A stretch of DNA of 40,506 nt. It comes from Clostridiaceae bacterium (GTDB lineage Bacteria > Bacillota > Clostridia > Saccharofermentanales > DTU023). Below the pieces are notes generated by a model. That model did no database searches, had not been told where the DNA came from, and saw only the letters and a list, made by a program, of their open reading frames with translations. Numbering within the stretch: the first letter of the stretch is position 1; each line of letters begins with the position of its first letter. Both the position numbers and the translations under genes were made by a program. Of this stretch, positions 9,065 through 17,640 are shown in pieces. The stretch is taken from the NCBI GenBank assembly GCA_012521015.1, contig JAAYNE010000038.1, positions 1 to 40,506 on the forward strand. The letters are read 5' to 3'.

Positions 9065-10051
9065 ATGGAATTTACTCCACAATCTTTTATGAATAAGTTT
9101 TCAGTATTAACATTATTTCCGGAAATAATTGAACAAGGCTTGAATTATAGTATAACCGGTAGAGCAATTGCTGATCGTTTGATTGAGCTTAATTTGATCA
9201 ATATTAGGGATTTTGCTGTAAACAAATACGGACAAATTGATGACAAGTTGTACGGTGGAGGTACCGGTATGTTGATGATGCCGGAACCTATCTTGGCTGC
9301 TTGGCTTAGTATCTATCAAAAGGACCTGCAACAATTTTTAACACAACTTTCAGAAGCAATAAAGTTTTTAGAGTTGTCAAAACATGCGGAAACATCAAAA
9401 TATTCAGATACAATTGAATCTTTAGATTTAATACCACCTTCAAAAGCAACGGAATCTTTGGAATTTGTACGATTTCCGAAAGAATTGATTCTTGTAGCTT
9501 GGCAACAAAAAATCAAAGAAGTAAGTCAAGATCGGATTATCTATCTTAGCCCCAAAGGTAAGACTTTTAATCAACAAATGGCACAAGAACTTTCTCAGGA
9601 AAAACATCTGGTTTTTCTTTGTGGTCATTATGAGGGGGTTGATCAAAGAATTCTTGATGTATTACAAGTAGAAGAAGTATCTTTGGGTGATTTTGTTCTG
9701 ACTGGAGGTGAACCGGCACTTGTTGTAATGATTGATGCAATCAGTCGTTTAATTCCCGGAGTTTTGCCCAACATGGAAGCACATCAGGCTGATTCTCATT
9801 CTGCCGGTTTACTCGAAGAACCTCAATACACCAGACCTGCAAATTGGCATGGAATAAAGGTGCCTGATGTTTTGCTTTCCGGTCATCAGGCGAATATTGA
9901 GAACTATCGGAAGAGTAAAAGTTTACTTGAAACATATAAGAAAAGACCTGATCTTTTGCAAAACAGACCAACATCACAGAAAAATAATTTATCAGAAAAA
10001 TTATCGGAAGAAGATTGGCTATTATTAATTGACAGCTTGAAAAACAATTGA
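9065..10051 (+). CDS. trmD: tRNA (guanine-37 N1)-methyltransferase TrmD, with internal insertion
   Basis: TrmD methylates G37 of tRNAs that read CNN codons, using S-adenosylmethionine, and prevents frameshifting. The protein has [10 protein letters not shown] near the N terminus, the [15 protein letters not shown] loop, [12 protein letters not shown] and the [13 protein letters not shown] trefoil-knot SAM site, then [18 protein letters not shown]. At 328 residues it is about 80 longer than usual. Most of the excess is a stretch at about residues 82-152, rich in Leu, Ser, Glu and Lys, inserted between the YGGG loop region and [11 protein letters not shown]. The reading frame stays open throughout. 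A second possible start is the ATG at 9089, and neither has a strong Shine-Dalgarno sequence. Confidence 0.95.
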   Translation: MEFTPQSFMNKFSVLTLFPEIIEQGLNYSITGRAIADRLIELNLINIRDFAVNKYGQIDDKLYGGGTGMLMMPEPILAAWLSIYQKDLQQFLTQLSEAIKFLELSKHAETSKYSDTIESLDLIPPSKATESLEFVRFPKELILVAWQQKIKEVSQDRIIYLSPKGKTFNQQMAQELSQEKHLVFLCGHYEGVDQRILDVLQVEEVSLGDFVLTGGEPALVVMIDAISRLIPGVLPNMEAHQADSHSAGLLEEPQYTRPANWHGIKVPDVLLSGHQANIENYRKSKSLLETYKKRPDLLQNRPTSQKNNLSEKLSEEDWLLLIDSLKNN

Positions 10052-10073
10052 TACAATCTTTTAGGTTAAATAT

Positions 10074-10120
10074 CGGTGGTCCGCTGCAATTGCGTGCAAG
10101 AACACTGCAAAGAGAGGAGG
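10074..10120 (+). ncRNA. Probable L19 ribosomal protein leader
   Basis: The segment between the trmD stop and the rplS Shine-Dalgarno reads GGTGGTCCGCTGC, then a small TTGC/GCAA hairpin (10090-10099), then GCAAGAACACTGC. This resembles my memory of the autoregulatory L19 leader found upstream of rplS in Bacillota, in both sequence and position. I could not run a covariance-model search. Confidence 0.5.
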
Positions 10121-10128
10121 AACGCAAT

Positions 10129-10506
10129 ATGAACTTGATAAAAGCTGTTGAACAACAACAAATTAAAAAAGCTCATAAACATGTTTCAGCTGGTGATCAT
10201 GTTAAGGTACATCTCCAAATTAAAGAAGGAACACGTGAACGTATCCAGATTTATGAAGGAACTGTTATTGCCCGCAAAGGCTCCGGTTTAAGCGAAACCA
10301 TTACTGTTCGCCGGATTTCTTACGGTGTAGGCATCGAACGTGTTTTTCCATTACACTCACCGCGTGTAGCAAGGATTGAAATTGTACGCAAAGGTAGAGT
10401 ACGTAGAGCTAAACTCTATTACATTCGTAAGCGAGTAGGTAAATCTGCCAGGGTTAGAGAAAGACTCATGAGCAGAGAAGAACGCGCAATGTACGAAAAA
10501 GAATAA
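10129..10506 (+). CDS. rplS: 50S ribosomal protein L19
   Basis: L19 lies at the 30S-50S interface of the ribosome. The 125-residue product starts [44 protein letters not shown] and contains the conserved [22 protein letters not shown]. The ORF track begins at 10048, but GAGAGGAGG lies just upstream of the ATG at 10129 and L19 homology begins there, so the first 27 codons are leader. The C terminus, after [17 protein letters not shown], is about ten residues longer than the common form. A rho-independent terminator follows at 10515-10549. Confidence 0.96.
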   Translation: MNLIKAVEQQQIKKAHKHVSAGDHVKVHLQIKEGTRERIQIYEGTVIARKGSGLSETITVRRISYGVGIERVFPLHSPRVARIEIVRKGRVRRAKLYYIRKRVGKSARVRERLMSREERAMYEKE

Positions 10507-10514
10507 TCATAAAC

Positions 10515-10549
10515 AAAAGCCGCTCAACAAATAGTTGTAGCGGTTTTTT
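10515..10549 (+). terminator. Rho-independent terminator after rplS
   Basis: CCGCTCAAC pairs with GTTGTAGCGG (one bulged base) around a short A-rich loop. The stem is flanked by AAAA and followed by TTTTTT. It closes the rpsP-rplS operon before rbgA. Confidence 0.8.
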
Positions 10550-10655
10550 AATAATCTTCAGGTCAATTGAAAAATTGATTTTATCTCAAAATTTTGAGCA
10601 AATCAAAAACCGACTTGCTGAAGTCGAATTTTGGGACATAAAATGATAGGAGAAG

Positions 10656-11576
10656 ATGATGGCAAAAATTAACTGGTTTCCCGGACACATGGCTAAAAGT
10701 TTAAAAGAACTGAAAAATAGTATTTCAGCTTGTGATTATGTCATTGAAACATGCGATGCCAGATTGCCTTTATCCTCCCGTAATCCTCGATTGAATAAAG
10801 CTTTGCAGAATAATCAAAACAAAAAGTCCATGCTTTTGCTAACAAAAAGTGATTTGGCTGATCCGATACAAACTGCCAAATGGATTGATTTTTTTTCGCA
10901 ACAAAATATACAAAATTTGGTTTCCGTGATGGCTGTTAATTCTCTCAACAGAACTGAAGTAAATAAAGTGAAAGCTAGAATCTTAGCGGATAATCAACAT
11001 ATTATTGATCGTGCAAAATCCAGAGGACGCCGCATTAAACCGATTCGCATTATGATTAACGGCATTCCGAATACCGGGAAATCAACCTTGATCAATAGTT
11101 TAATCGGTAAGAGATCGACTCAAGTTTCGAACCGTCCGGGAGTGACTCGTTCATTAAATTGGTTGCGAGCAGGAACAGAATTTGAATTATTAGATACACC
11201 CGGTATTCTTATGCCTAAGCTAGAAACGGTAGCTGAACAAATTAAATTGGGTATCAGCGGTGCGATAAAAGACGATGTGTTGCCATTTATTGAAGTAGCT
11301 TGTGGCTTGATATTAATCCTGGTACAACTATATCCGCAAGCGTTTGTAGAATTATATAAAATTGAATTTAGTGATGATGCTGACTACAAAAACTGGTTAA
11401 CTTCTTATGAACTATTGGAAGAGATTGCTTTTAAATTAAATTTAATTAAAACCGGTGGAGTTCCTGATTTGGATAGAACTGCTCGTAGATTACTCACTGA
11501 ATATCGTCAAGGAAAACTTGGTCGTTTCAGTTTGGAATTTTCCGATCAGACAATAACATTTCCGTCATCATTATAA
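10656..11576 (+). CDS. rbgA: Ribosome biogenesis GTPase RbgA (YlqF)
   Basis: RbgA is a circularly permuted GTPase needed for late 50S assembly. The permuted motif order is visible: G4 TKSD at about 63-66, then G1 GIPNTGKST at about 136-144, then G3 DTPG at about 180. The N terminus (INWFPGHMAKSLKEL) is the hallmark of the YlqF group. A C-terminal helical domain follows. AGGAGA precedes two consecutive ATG codons (10656 and 10659), and either could be used. At 306 residues it is slightly longer than the Bacillus protein. The position between rplS and rnhB matches Bacillota order. Confidence 0.95.
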   Translation: MMAKINWFPGHMAKSLKELKNSISACDYVIETCDARLPLSSRNPRLNKALQNNQNKKSMLLLTKSDLADPIQTAKWIDFFSQQNIQNLVSVMAVNSLNRTEVNKVKARILADNQHIIDRAKSRGRRIKPIRIMINGIPNTGKSTLINSLIGKRSTQVSNRPGVTRSLNWLRAGTEFELLDTPGILMPKLETVAEQIKLGISGAIKDDVLPFIEVACGLILILVQLYPQAFVELYKIEFSDDADYKNWLTSYELLEEIAFKLNLIKTGGVPDLDRTARRLLTEYRQGKLGRFSLEFSDQTITFPSSL

Positions 11577-11665
11577 AATAGTGAGAATTATGACAAATAT
11601 AAAAATATTGTCTCATTTTATATATTACAATATCGTGTAATTTTATAATTTTTAGAAAACCGTCC

Positions 11666-11689
11666 AAACTAATTTTACTAAATTAGTTT
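11666..11689 (+). repeat. Perfect 10-bp hairpin just upstream of rnhB
   Basis: AAACTAATTT and AAATTAGTTT form a perfect 10-bp inverted repeat around a 4-base loop, ending 13 bases before the rnhB ATG. No clear Shine-Dalgarno sequence lies between the hairpin and the start. A second imperfect repeat (TGAGA...GACAA / TTGTCTCA, about 11582-11616) just after rbgA may be a weak terminator. Confidence 0.55.
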
Positions 11690-11702
11690 TAGAAAAAAAT
11701 TA

Positions 11703-12803
11703 ATGAATTTGATAAATATGACAAAGGAATACAAATTTCGTTTAACGGAGCAAGATTACGCTCGTTTTGCTAAAATGTCGGAAATCGAAAATAAATATTA
11801 TAGTGAAGGTTATCAAATCATTGCCGGTGTCGATGAAGCGGGCAGAGGTCCTTTGGCGGGCCCGGTATTTTGTGCGGCTTGTATTCTGGATCCCCGGAAA
11901 CCGATTTATGGTTTAAACGATTCAAAAAAATTAACCGCAAAAAGAAGAGATTATTTATTTGAAGAAATTAAAGAAAAGGCTTTAACATATAAAATTGTTT
12001 CTGTTTCGCTGGAAGAAATTGAAAATAAAAATATCTTGGGAGCAACTAAAACAGGTATGATTGAAGCTGTTTTAGGCTTAAGTCTCCAACCGGATTTAAT
12101 ATTAATTGATGCAGAGCGTTTACAAGATGATAGATTACCGGCTCAGCGCAGCCTTAAACATGGAGATGCAATTTCAAATAGCATTGCGGCAGCATCTGTT
12201 TTGGCAAAAGTAAGTCGGGATAATTTTATGATTGCGATGGATGAGATCTATCCGGAATATCAATTTGCGAAACATAAAGGTTATGCAACGGCAGATCATT
12301 ATGCTGCCATTGAAAAATACGGAATTTGTGAATTACATCGTTTAAGCTTTTTGCATAAATTGCGTTTAGGTAAACCGAAATCACAAGCAGATGTAATTTG
12401 TATTGAACAACAGGATGATCATGATTCAGATGTTCTTAAAACCAATATAACTTCAGTAAGTAAGGGTAATTCAGCTGAAAATCAGGTAATAAATCATTTA
12501 ATTAATGCCGGTTATAAAGTCTTAGAGCAAAACTTTTGGCTACGTCCATTTGGTGAAATTGACTTAATTTTGCAAAAAGACAATCGCTTATGTATTGTTG
12601 AAGTAAAGTCAAGACAAAGTTCAAATTACGAAGAACAAGCGATGATCGCACTGGACAATAATAAGAAATGGCGTATTAAAAAACTGGCTGAATATTATGC
12701 AATATCTCGTAAAATAGATTTTAATGAAATGGTATTCCTCTTAGCAGCCTGCAAATTAAACTCAAATAATCAAATCGAAAAAATTAAATACCATGATTTT
12801 TAA
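11703..12803 (+). CDS. rnhB: Ribonuclease HII fused to a YraN/UPF0102 nuclease-like domain
   Basis: RNase HII removes ribonucleotides from DNA and RNA-DNA hybrids. Residues about 36-225 carry the family core: IAGVDEAGRGPLAGPV (acidic pair D44, E45), LNDSKKL, LILIDAER, AAASVLAKVSRD and HKGYAT. After a linker of about 30 residues (DDHDSDVLKTNITSVSK), residues about 255-366 form a complete YraN/UPF0102 domain: GNSAENQVINHLINAGYKVLEQN, FGEIDLI and CIVEVKSR, the pattern of a PD-(D/E)XK-like nuclease fold. In many Bacillota rnhB and yraN are adjacent separate genes; here they are one open frame with no frameshift. The start is weak: ATG 11703 or 11718, without an obvious ribosome binding site. Confidence 0.95.
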   Translation: MNLINMTKEYKFRLTEQDYARFAKMSEIENKYYSEGYQIIAGVDEAGRGPLAGPVFCAACILDPRKPIYGLNDSKKLTAKRRDYLFEEIKEKALTYKIVSVSLEEIENKNILGATKTGMIEAVLGLSLQPDLILIDAERLQDDRLPAQRSLKHGDAISNSIAAASVLAKVSRDNFMIAMDEIYPEYQFAKHKGYATADHYAAIEKYGICELHRLSFLHKLRLGKPKSQADVICIEQQDDHDSDVLKTNITSVSKGNSAENQVINHLINAGYKVLEQNFWLRPFGEIDLILQKDNRLCIVEVKSRQSSNYEEQAMIALDNNKKWRIKKLAEYYAISRKIDFNEMVFLLAACKLNSNNQIEKIKYHDF

Positions 12804-12894
12804 TTTTTCTGTTAAATAATTTTTAATCTATTAGATATTTATTACTTCTGGCAAAGCCTATTATTTTAGCTCGTTTCAGGGGTTTTCTGTTACG

Positions 12895-12943
12895 TTGTAA
12901 TTACAAGCTTGCAAATTGTGAAAAAAACTATTAATTTTATGAT
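12895..12943 (+). promoter_or_regulatory. gntR promoter with upstream palindromic operator candidate
   Basis: TTGTGA (12916-12921) and TATGAT (12938-12943) are separated by 16 bases and lie about 40 bases before the GntR start. A perfect 12-bp palindrome TTGTAATTACAA (12895-12906) lies just upstream of the -35 box. Its GT-N4-AC pattern is the general form of GntR-family operators, so self-regulation is plausible. Confidence 0.5.
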
Positions 12944-12981
12944 AAGATGTAACAACAACTAAATTATTAAGGAGTTTTTAT

Positions 12982-13710
12982 ATGCGATTAGATAAACATA
13001 GCAGTATACCCTTATACGCACAGCTAAGAGAACTGTTAGTTGAGCAAATTCAAGATGGACGTTATAAACCGGGAGATCAAATTCCTTCCGAATTAACTTT
13101 ATGTGAAGAACTTGATTTGAGTCGCCCCACAGTAAGACAAGCCATAGCAGATTTAGTTGCTGACGGAATTTTAGTAATTGAAAAAGGTAAAGGAACTTTT
13201 GTAGCCAAAGAGCCTGAAAGATTTGTGATTGAACATTTCAATGCCTTAACATTTTCCTTTTTAAATTTTGATACTTATGAAGGAGTGGGTTTAAAACCGA
13301 TCAAACTGATGGAACCGGATCCGGAATTAGATCGTATGTTTAAGTATCCGGCGGACAAACCGCATCCAGGTTACTGGTTAATAGAATGGCCGCTCCGAGC
13401 AGATAATGAAATTTTAGGAATTTGTTCGTCATATGTTCCGGTCCAAATTTTTCCGGAATTAGGACAAAGCATATCTGCTGGTAAAAGAATGGTTGATATT
13501 AAATCTAATAAATATGCGATGTTACCACAAAAAGGTAGCTTAAGCGTATTAGCTCGACCTGCTAAAAACAAAGAAGCCAAAGCCTTGAACATTCCGCGGA
13601 GAACATTCATCTTGGCGATTGAAGGACCTTTATTCTCACGTAGTGGTCACGTTTGTGAAGTCTTGCGCGTTGCATTACGTCCGGATTTAGTTCAACTGGA
13701 GATGAATTAA
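12982..13710 (+). CDS. GntR/HutC-type transcriptional regulator (UTRA domain)
   Basis: This 242-residue protein is a DNA-binding regulator. Residues about 1-70 form the GntR winged helix-turn-helix: SIPLYAQLRELLVEQIQDGRYKPGDQIPSELTLCEELDLSRPTVRQAIADL, then a wing ending KGKGTFVAK. The rest is a UTRA-type ligand-binding domain ending in CEVLRVALRPDLVQLEM. The ligand cannot be read from the sequence. AAGGAG precedes the ATG. The gene ends only four bases before a cysteine desulfurase, so it is almost certainly co-transcribed with that gene and thiI. This suggests a sulfur-related or simply autoregulated role. Confidence 0.88.
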   Translation: MRLDKHSSIPLYAQLRELLVEQIQDGRYKPGDQIPSELTLCEELDLSRPTVRQAIADLVADGILVIEKGKGTFVAKEPERFVIEHFNALTFSFLNFDTYEGVGLKPIKLMEPDPELDRMFKYPADKPHPGYWLIEWPLRADNEILGICSSYVPVQIFPELGQSISAGKRMVDIKSNKYAMLPQKGSLSVLARPAKNKEAKALNIPRRTFILAIEGPLFSRSGHVCEVLRVALRPDLVQLEMN

Positions 13711-13714
13711 AAAC

Positions 13715-14860
13715 ATGAAAAATTATTTTGATCATACTGCTACGAGTTTTATTGAGCAGGATGTCATAGATTTTTTAGCAGAACAACTAGCCAAAAATAA
13801 TTATAATCCGGCTGCCCGTTACACTTCAGGTATTGAGGCAGCCGCTTCAGTTGCAAAGTCCACTCAAACAATTGCCTCTGTTCTGGGTGCCGAACCACAA
13901 GAAGTAATTATTACTTCAGGCGCAACAGAATCAATTAATACTGCTTTAAAAGGTATTGTTTTTGCTCCGAATCCTAAACACAAAAGAATCTTGACGAGTG
14001 TAGGTGAACATCCGGCAACGAACGAGACGCTTAAATTTATAGAATGCCAGTTCGATTATACGATTGATTATTGTCCGCTGAATGCCAAAGGAGAAGCAGA
14101 TTTATTAGAGTTGGAGTCGCTTTTAGCCACCAATCAATATGATTTATTAACTTTAATTCAAGTAAATAATGTTTTAGGCAGTGTTAATCCGCTTGCTCGA
14201 ATTGTAAAATTGCGTAATCAGTATCAGCCTAATGTGCCGCTTCATCTTGATGCGGTTCAAACCCTTGGCAAACTTCCTTTTAACTTTAAAAAGTCGGGAA
14301 TTGAGTTGGCTTCATTTTCTCTACATAAGCTTGGTGGTCCGAAAGGTATCGGTATTTTATTAAAGAATAAGGCAACACGGATTGAACCTTTAATACATGG
14401 TGGTGGACAACAAAATGCTCTACGTTCCGGTACGGAGAATCCGGCACTAGTTGCGACAATGGCATATGTAATTGAACGTATGCAAAAGAACTTCGAACAA
14501 AGTAATTTAATCATTGCTAATCTCAAACTATTTCTGCTCAAGCAATTAAAACAAGAGGGTATTAAACATCAGGTAATTTCTCCGGATGATGCAGTACCGC
14601 ATATTGTATCAATTGCTTTTCCTGAATTGCGTGCTGAAACCTTACTCAATATTTTGGCGAAAGAAGGCATGCAAGTATCAATCGGCTCTGCCTGCTCAAA
14701 CAAAAAATCTGAGCGTAATCGAGTCTTACAGCAATTAAAATTGCCGCAAGGTCTTGATCAATATATTTTGCGAATCAGTTTAGATAAAAGTAATTCTCAA
14801 ACAGAAATTTGTGATTTAGTTAGAATTATCAAAACAGCACTTGCTAAATATGTTGTATAA
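13715..14860 (+). CDS. Cysteine desulfurase (NifS/IscS family), probable ThiI partner
   Basis: This is a PLP-dependent enzyme that removes sulfur from cysteine to make alanine and a protein persulfide. The 381-residue protein has DHTATS near the start, GATESINTALKG, GEHPATNET, LHLDAVQTLGKLP, the PLP lysine in FSLHKLGGPKGIG (K205), and the catalytic cysteine loop IGSACSNKKS (C327). It lies four bases after the GntR gene and 43 bases before thiI. In Bacillus a dedicated NifS-like protein (NifZ) feeds sulfur to ThiI, and the same pairing is likely here. No iscU/sufU scaffold lies nearby, which favours tRNA/thiamine sulfur transfer over general Fe-S assembly. Confidence 0.93.
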   Translation: MKNYFDHTATSFIEQDVIDFLAEQLAKNNYNPAARYTSGIEAAASVAKSTQTIASVLGAEPQEVIITSGATESINTALKGIVFAPNPKHKRILTSVGEHPATNETLKFIECQFDYTIDYCPLNAKGEADLLELESLLATNQYDLLTLIQVNNVLGSVNPLARIVKLRNQYQPNVPLHLDAVQTLGKLPFNFKKSGIELASFSLHKLGGPKGIGILLKNKATRIEPLIHGGGQQNALRSGTENPALVATMAYVIERMQKNFEQSNLIIANLKLFLLKQLKQEGIKHQVISPDDAVPHIVSIAFPELRAETLLNILAKEGMQVSIGSACSNKKSERNRVLQQLKLPQGLDQYILRISLDKSNSQTEICDLVRIIKTALAKYVV

Positions 14861-14903
14861 TCGGTAAACTAAAGTTTGTTTGTTAGTAGTATAAAATGAA
14901 AGA

Positions 14904-16100
14904 GTGATTAAAATAGATTATCAAGAGCTGATTTTAATTCGTTTGGGCGAGATTGCTCTTAAAGGTTTAAATAGACACAAATTTGAAACACGCTTAATTT
15001 CCAACTTGCGCTACCGTTTACGTGATTTGGGTATATTCAAAATTTACCAAGATCAATCAAGAGTATATATTGAAAAACGACCGCAAGATCAGTTTGATTT
15101 TCCGACCAGAGAAATTCTTCAACGAATTAAAGATGTATTCGGCTATGTTTCTGCCAGTCCGGTCAGACGATTTGCCAATGATAAAGATCTTTTATTTACT
15201 CAAGTAGAATCTTATGTTGCCGAATTATACGCTGATGGTGCTACACATAGTTTCAAGTTCGAAACTCGTCGAATTGATAAAGATTTTCCTTTAAATTCTT
15301 ACCAATTGAATTGCGATTTGGGTGAGATGGTGTTGGCTGCTTACCCTGAACAGGCCACAGTCGACGTACACAATCCAGATTTTTTATTTCAGATTGAAAT
15401 ACGTCAGGAAATATATTTATATCATGAAATTCAACCAGCATATAGCGGTTTACCGGTAGGTATCAGCGGAACAGGAATGTTATTGCTTTCAGGTGGTATT
15501 GATAGTCCGGTTGCCGGTTTTCAAATGGCTTCACGCGGGTTGCAGTTAGAAGCGATTTATTTTCATACATTTCCTTATACCGGAGATCAGGCCAAACAAA
15601 AAGTGATTGATTTGGCGGCTAGATTAGGCGATTTTTGTGGGAGATTACCTTTGCACATTGTTGATTTCACTGATATTCAATTGGAACTTAATCAAAAAGT
15701 ACCGGCAGAAATGTTGACCGTGATCATGCGAAGAATGATGATGCGGATAGCTGATCGTTTAGCGGAAAAAAATAAAATAAATTGCCTGATTACGGGTGAA
15801 AGTCTAGGACAAGTGGCAAGCCAAACGGTTGCTGCCCTGAGATGTACGAATTCCGTAGTTGATCGACCGGTTTTTCGTCCTTTAATTGGTATTGATAAAA
15901 ATGATACAATCAAATTGGCACGTGAAATTGATACTTATGATATTTCAATTTTGCCGTATGAAGATTGTTGTACAATTTTTGTTGCCAAACATCCGAAAAT
16001 TAATCCGAATCTCGTAGATTGTGAACAAGCGGAGCAAGATTTGGTTATTGAATTTTTGGTTGAGCAAGGTTTAAATAAAATAGAAACGATTGTGGTGTAA
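14904..16100 (+). CDS. thiI: tRNA 4-thiouridine synthase / sulfurtransferase ThiI
   Basis: ThiI adenylates U8 of tRNA and transfers sulfur to form 4-thiouridine; in some bacteria it also supplies sulfur for the thiamine thiazole. The 398-residue protein has an N-terminal ferredoxin-like domain (LIRLGEIALKGLNRHKFE), a THUMP domain (about 60-170), and a PP-loop ATPase domain starting LLSGGIDSPVAGFQM at about 194. It has no C-terminal rhodanese domain, as in Bacillota ThiI, which take sulfur from a partner desulfurase. That partner is encoded just upstream. The start is GTG at 14904 with a weak purine-rich AAAG just before it. Confidence 0.96.
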   Translation: MIKIDYQELILIRLGEIALKGLNRHKFETRLISNLRYRLRDLGIFKIYQDQSRVYIEKRPQDQFDFPTREILQRIKDVFGYVSASPVRRFANDKDLLFTQVESYVAELYADGATHSFKFETRRIDKDFPLNSYQLNCDLGEMVLAAYPEQATVDVHNPDFLFQIEIRQEIYLYHEIQPAYSGLPVGISGTGMLLLSGGIDSPVAGFQMASRGLQLEAIYFHTFPYTGDQAKQKVIDLAARLGDFCGRLPLHIVDFTDIQLELNQKVPAEMLTVIMRRMMMRIADRLAEKNKINCLITGESLGQVASQTVAALRCTNSVVDRPVFRPLIGIDKNDTIKLAREIDTYDISILPYEDCCTIFVAKHPKINPNLVDCEQAEQDLVIEFLVEQGLNKIETIVV

Positions 16101-16271
16101 GATTAAACGAAAAATATGTAAATTATGTTTGGTTAAACTATTTGAACCAAAATTTTATGTGTTATGAATTACTTAATATAGAAAATAATAAATTTGAAAA
16201 ATAGAAAATTAAAACAAAAAACAAATTTAATAAACAAATTGAAAATTAGAACAATTGGAGGAATATACAAA

Positions 16272-17519
16272 ATGCCCTATGAAATCATCAAACAACAAGA
16301 TCCGGAGCTGTATCAGGCTCTGAATGATGAATTACAAAGACAGAAGGATCATTTGGAATTAATTGCTTCGGAAAATTTTGTCAGTGAAGCGGTATTAGCA
16401 GCCCAAGGTTCAGTACTGACCAATAAATATGCTGAGGGTTATCCAAGACGTCGTTATTATGGCGGATGTGAATTTGTTGATGTTGTGGAAGATCTTGCAA
16501 TTTCAAGAGCAAAAGAGTTATTTGGTGCGGAACATGTTAATGTTCAGCCCCATTCCGGTGCTCAAGCTAATATTGCGGTCTATTTCAAAATGTTAAATTA
16601 TGGTGATAAGATTTTGGGCATGGATCTGGATCAGGGTGGTCATTTAACGCATGGCATGAAAATTAATTTCTCCGGTAAATATTTTGAAGCCCATGGTTAT
16701 AAAGTAGATCCACATAGTCATCAGATTGATTATGATGTACTTTATGAAACAGCGAAATCAGTTCAGCCAAAAATGATTATTGCGGGAGCAAGTGCCTATC
16801 CGCGAAAAATTGATTTTGCCAAATTCCGTGAGATAGCGGATGAAGTTGGAGCTTTATTATTAGTTGATATGGCTCATATAGCAGGTTTAGTAGCAGCAGG
16901 ATTGCATATGAATCCGGTACCGTATGCTGATTTTGTCACAACAACTACTCATAAAACTTTGCGTGGTCCTCGCGGCGGAGTGATTATGTGTAAAGAAAAA
17001 TACGCGAAACTAATAGATTCGGCTGTTTTCCCCGGAACACAAGGTGGTCCTTTAATGCATATAATTGCTGCAAAAGCAGTTGCTTTCGGTGAGGCCCTAC
17101 AACCTGAGTTTAAAATATATTCTCAACAGATTATCAATAATGCACAAGCTCTGGCAAGCGGTTTGAAAGCGCATAAAGTAAATCTAGTTTCAGACGGTAC
17201 AGACAATCATTTGATTTTGATAAATCTACGCGGCACCGGCATTACCGGACGGGAATTGGAAAAGCGTTTGGAATCGGTAAATATTACGACAAATAAAAAC
17301 ACAATTCCTTATGACACGGAAAAACCGACGGTTACCAGTGGCCTTAGACTTGGTACACCGGCTTTGACTACTAGAGGGTTTATCGAAAAGGATATGGAAG
17401 AAGTTGCCGAGTTGATTGCCCGGGCAATCTTTGATTTTGAAAGTAATAAGTCGCAGATTTTATCCAGAGTTGCTGTATTATGCGAAAAATATCCACTTTA
17501 TTCTAATTATTACAAATGA
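16272..17519 (+). CDS. glyA: Serine hydroxymethyltransferase
   Basis: GlyA interconverts serine and glycine with tetrahydrofolate, the main one-carbon source. The protein is 415 residues, typical of the family. It has [48 protein letters not shown], and the PLP site [14 protein letters not shown] (lysine near residue 228), then TPALTTRGF. The ORF track extends to a TTG at 16194, but GGAGG lies 10 bases before the ATG at 16272, which also matches the family N terminus ([13 protein letters not shown]). The 171-base gap after thiI shows no clear terminator. Confidence 0.97.
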   Translation: MPYEIIKQQDPELYQALNDELQRQKDHLELIASENFVSEAVLAAQGSVLTNKYAEGYPRRRYYGGCEFVDVVEDLAISRAKELFGAEHVNVQPHSGAQANIAVYFKMLNYGDKILGMDLDQGGHLTHGMKINFSGKYFEAHGYKVDPHSHQIDYDVLYETAKSVQPKMIIAGASAYPRKIDFAKFREIADEVGALLLVDMAHIAGLVAAGLHMNPVPYADFVTTTTHKTLRGPRGGVIMCKEKYAKLIDSAVFPGTQGGPLMHIIAAKAVAFGEALQPEFKIYSQQIINNAQALASGLKAHKVNLVSDGTDNHLILINLRGTGITGRELEKRLESVNITTNKNTIPYDTEKPTVTSGLRLGTPALTTRGFIEKDMEEVAELIARAIFDFESNKSQILSRVAVLCEKYPLYSNYYK

Positions 17520-17541
17520 TTTAAATTCAGATAATTTGTTA

Positions 17542-17581
17542 TTGACGCTTAAACAAAAAAAGCTTATATAGATAAATCTAT
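17542..17581 (+). promoter_or_regulatory. rarA promoter with overlapping palindrome
   Basis: TTGACG (17542-17547), 17 bases, then TATATA (17565-17570) form a good sigma-A-type promoter 70 bases before rarA. A 14-base palindrome ATAGAT-AA-ATCTAT (17568-17581) overlaps the end of the -10 box and the expected transcription start, the position of a repressor site. Confidence 0.55.
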
Positions 17582-17640
17582 GTACAAGTTTTAAAGAATA
17601 ATATATCAAGTAATTTTCAGTCTAAGTGTGGAAAAAATGT

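Noticed and set aside
10048-10128. Extended N terminus of L19 in the ORF track
   Set aside because: L19 similarity starts at the ATG at 10129, directly after GAGAGGAGG; the extra codons cover the leader region.
12916-12943. TTGCAA (12909-12914) as the gntR -35 box
   Set aside because: It is 23 bases from the TATGAT -10 box; TTGTGA with 16 bases fits better.
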